A stretch of DNA of 64,000 nucleotides. Source: Bradyrhizobium sp. (GTDB lineage: Bacteria; Pseudomonadota; Alphaproteobacteria; Rhizobiales; Xanthobacteraceae). Both the position numbers and the translations under genes were made by a program. Every line of letters begins with the position of its first letter. The first letter of the stretch is position 1. The notes beneath the pieces were generated by a model that was not told where the DNA came from, made no database searches, and worked only from the letters and a program-made list of their open reading frames with translations. Location of the stretch: positions 310,001-374,000 of the forward strand of contig NZ_JALHLP010000003.1 of NCBI RefSeq assembly GCF_022844465.1, written 5' to 3'. Shown in pieces: positions 63,063 through 64,000 of this stretch.

Positions 63063-64000
63063 GCGCCATGTCCACCGCGCCGCATTTCGACATCGACGTA
63101 TCAAGCTTCTGGGCCGATCCCTATCCCGATCTGGCCAGGATGCGGAAGGAGGCGCCGATCGCCTTCGTGCCGCAGCTCGGCTCGACGGTGTTTACCCGGC
63201 GCGACGACATCTTCAGCCAGGAGAAGCGCATCGACGTGTTCTCCTCGCACCAGCCGAACGGGCTGATGAACGTGCTGATGGGCCACAACATGATGCGCAA
63301 GGACGGCGAGGCGCACATGGCGGAGCGGCAGGCGATGTTCCCGGCGGTGTCGCCGCGCACGGTGCGCGACATTTGGGTCCGCCAGTTCAAGGCCCATGGC
63401 GACCGCATCCTCGACGAGCTCGCGCCGCAAGGCCGCGCCGACCTCTGCAAGGCGTTCGCGCTGCCGCTTTCGGCGGAATGCCTGAAGGACGTCACCGGCC
63501 TGACCAACATGCGCTTTGCCGACATGGATGCGTGGTCGCAGGCGATGATCGATGGCATCGCCAACTACACCGGCAACAAGGAGATCGAAGCGCGCTGCCA
63601 TGCCGCCACCGCCGGCATCGACGCCGCGATCGACGACATGGTGCCGGTGCTGAAAAAACACCCGAACAGCTCGATCCTCAGCGTGCTGCTGGCGGCCGGG
63701 CAGAACATGGACAGTGTCCGCGCCAACATCAAGCTGGCGATCTCGGGCGGCCAGAACGAGCCGCGCGACGCCATCTCGGGCGCGATCTGGGCGCTCTTGA
63801 CCCATCTGGATCAGCTTGCGCTGATCCAGAGCGGCAAGGCGACATGGCTCGACGCCTTCGAGGAATATGCGCGCTGGATCGCGCCGATCGGCATGTCGCC
63901 GCGCCGCGTCGCCAGGCCGTGGTCGTATGGCGGCGTCGATTTCGCGCCCGAGGACCGCGTGTTCTTCATGTTCGGCTCGGCCAACCGCGACGAGGCCTGT
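63059..64000 (+). CDS. Cytochrome P450, 5' part; cut by window edge
   Basis: Haem monooxygenase, 314 codons visible and open to the window end. Seen: an N-terminal FWADPYPDLARMRKEAPIAFV, an I-helix ISGGQNEPRDAISGAIWALL that carries the G-G-x-x-E-P-R form of the oxygen-activation motif, the E-x-x-R of the K-helix in FEEYARW, and DRVFFMFGSANRDE. The haem-binding cysteine loop would lie beyond base 64000. The proline-containing EPR motif in place of the common A-G-x-D/E-T-T is typical of certain bacterial families. The ATG at 63059 overlaps the SDR stop; a second ATG at 63068 is possible. Partner ferredoxin genes may lie outside the window. Confidence 0.93.
   Translation, partial: MSAMSTAPHFDIDVSSFWADPYPDLARMRKEAPIAFVPQLGSTVFTRRDDIFSQEKRIDVFSSHQPNGLMNVLMGHNMMRKDGEAHMAERQAMFPAVSPRTVRDIWVRQFKAHGDRILDELAPQGRADLCKAFALPLSAECLKDVTGLTNMRFADMDAWSQAMIDGIANYTGNKEIEARCHAATAGIDAAIDDMVPVLKKHPNSSILSVLLAAGQNMDSVRANIKLAISGGQNEPRDAISGAIWALLTHLDQLALIQSGKATWLDAFEEYARWIAPIGMSPRRVARPWSYGGVDFAPEDRVFFMFGSANRDEAC

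Overview
The window looks like chromosomal DNA from a high-GC alphaproteobacterium of the Bradyrhizobium/Rhodopseudomonas type (Nitrobacteraceae). The basis is gene content and order, frequent ATGA gene overlaps, GC-rich codon use, and small intergenic palindromes (outer arms GTCATTCCGGGG / CCCCGGAATGAC) typical of that group. Species cannot be fixed from the sequence alone.

Layout. 1-2538 (minus): the start of the division and cell-wall cluster, rsmH-ftsL-ftsI, with ftsI cut by the window edge. 3068-6275: a zinc amidase and a P1B-5-type metal ATPase with a C-terminal hemerythrin-like domain. 6272-8031 (minus): an ECF42-type sigma factor with its YCII/DGPF partner. 8179-8596: RNase P RNA. 8644-16732: an alpha/beta hydrolase, two small-molecule exporters, an EmrAB-like efflux pair divergent from a TetR regulator with a perfect operator palindrome, and an enolase-superfamily sugar-acid cycloisomerase. 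17072-23260: an HWE histidine kinase with a single-domain response regulator, then a TetR-regulated molybdenum hydroxylase made of a fused 2Fe-2S/molybdopterin protein and an FAD subunit with a PaoB-like cysteine cluster. 23275-23976: a VapBC toxin-antitoxin module with a clear promoter and operator. 24039-33262: an extensin-like lipoprotein, a 31-residue membrane peptide, a decayed TctC gene, a GGDEF-EAL protein, and an unusual set of an ATP-grasp enzyme with a chemoreceptor-like tail, an MFS transporter fused to tandem sensor regions, and a periplasmic binding protein without an ABC transporter.

33398-35170: two divergent DUF2147-type proteins with two CRP-like sites between them. 35276-40558: a probable membrane-lipid locus (Psd-like decarboxylase, PLP aminotransferase, Mpo1-like membrane protein, PmtA-like methyltransferase, GT4 glycosyltransferase). 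40697-49144: a TAXI binding protein, an L,D-transpeptidase, a DUF4403 protein and a MacAB-like ABC/HlyD operon. 49214-50567: dodecin, a zinc-ribbon protein and a lytic transglycosylase. 50600-55615: a TPP-riboswitch-led thiamine operon, thiO-thiS-thiG-thiE-thiC, with intergenic repeats inside it.

55616-59115 looks like a transferred, AT-richer accessory island. It holds an AIPR-family abortive-infection nuclease, a degenerate RidA copy fused in frame to a duplicated 3' end of thiC, and a CBS-pair protein with a C-terminal HEPN-like domain (R321-x4-H326). It is followed by an intact ridA, a pRiA4b ORF-3-like gene, a ~0.75 kb block of dispersed repeats, a secreted protein, an SDR oxidoreductase and a cytochrome P450 cut by the right edge.

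Best candidates for undescribed biology are the AIPR / CBS-HEPN island and the ATP-grasp / sensor-MFS / solute-binding-protein set. No tRNA, rRNA, CRISPR array, transposase or integrase was recognised.
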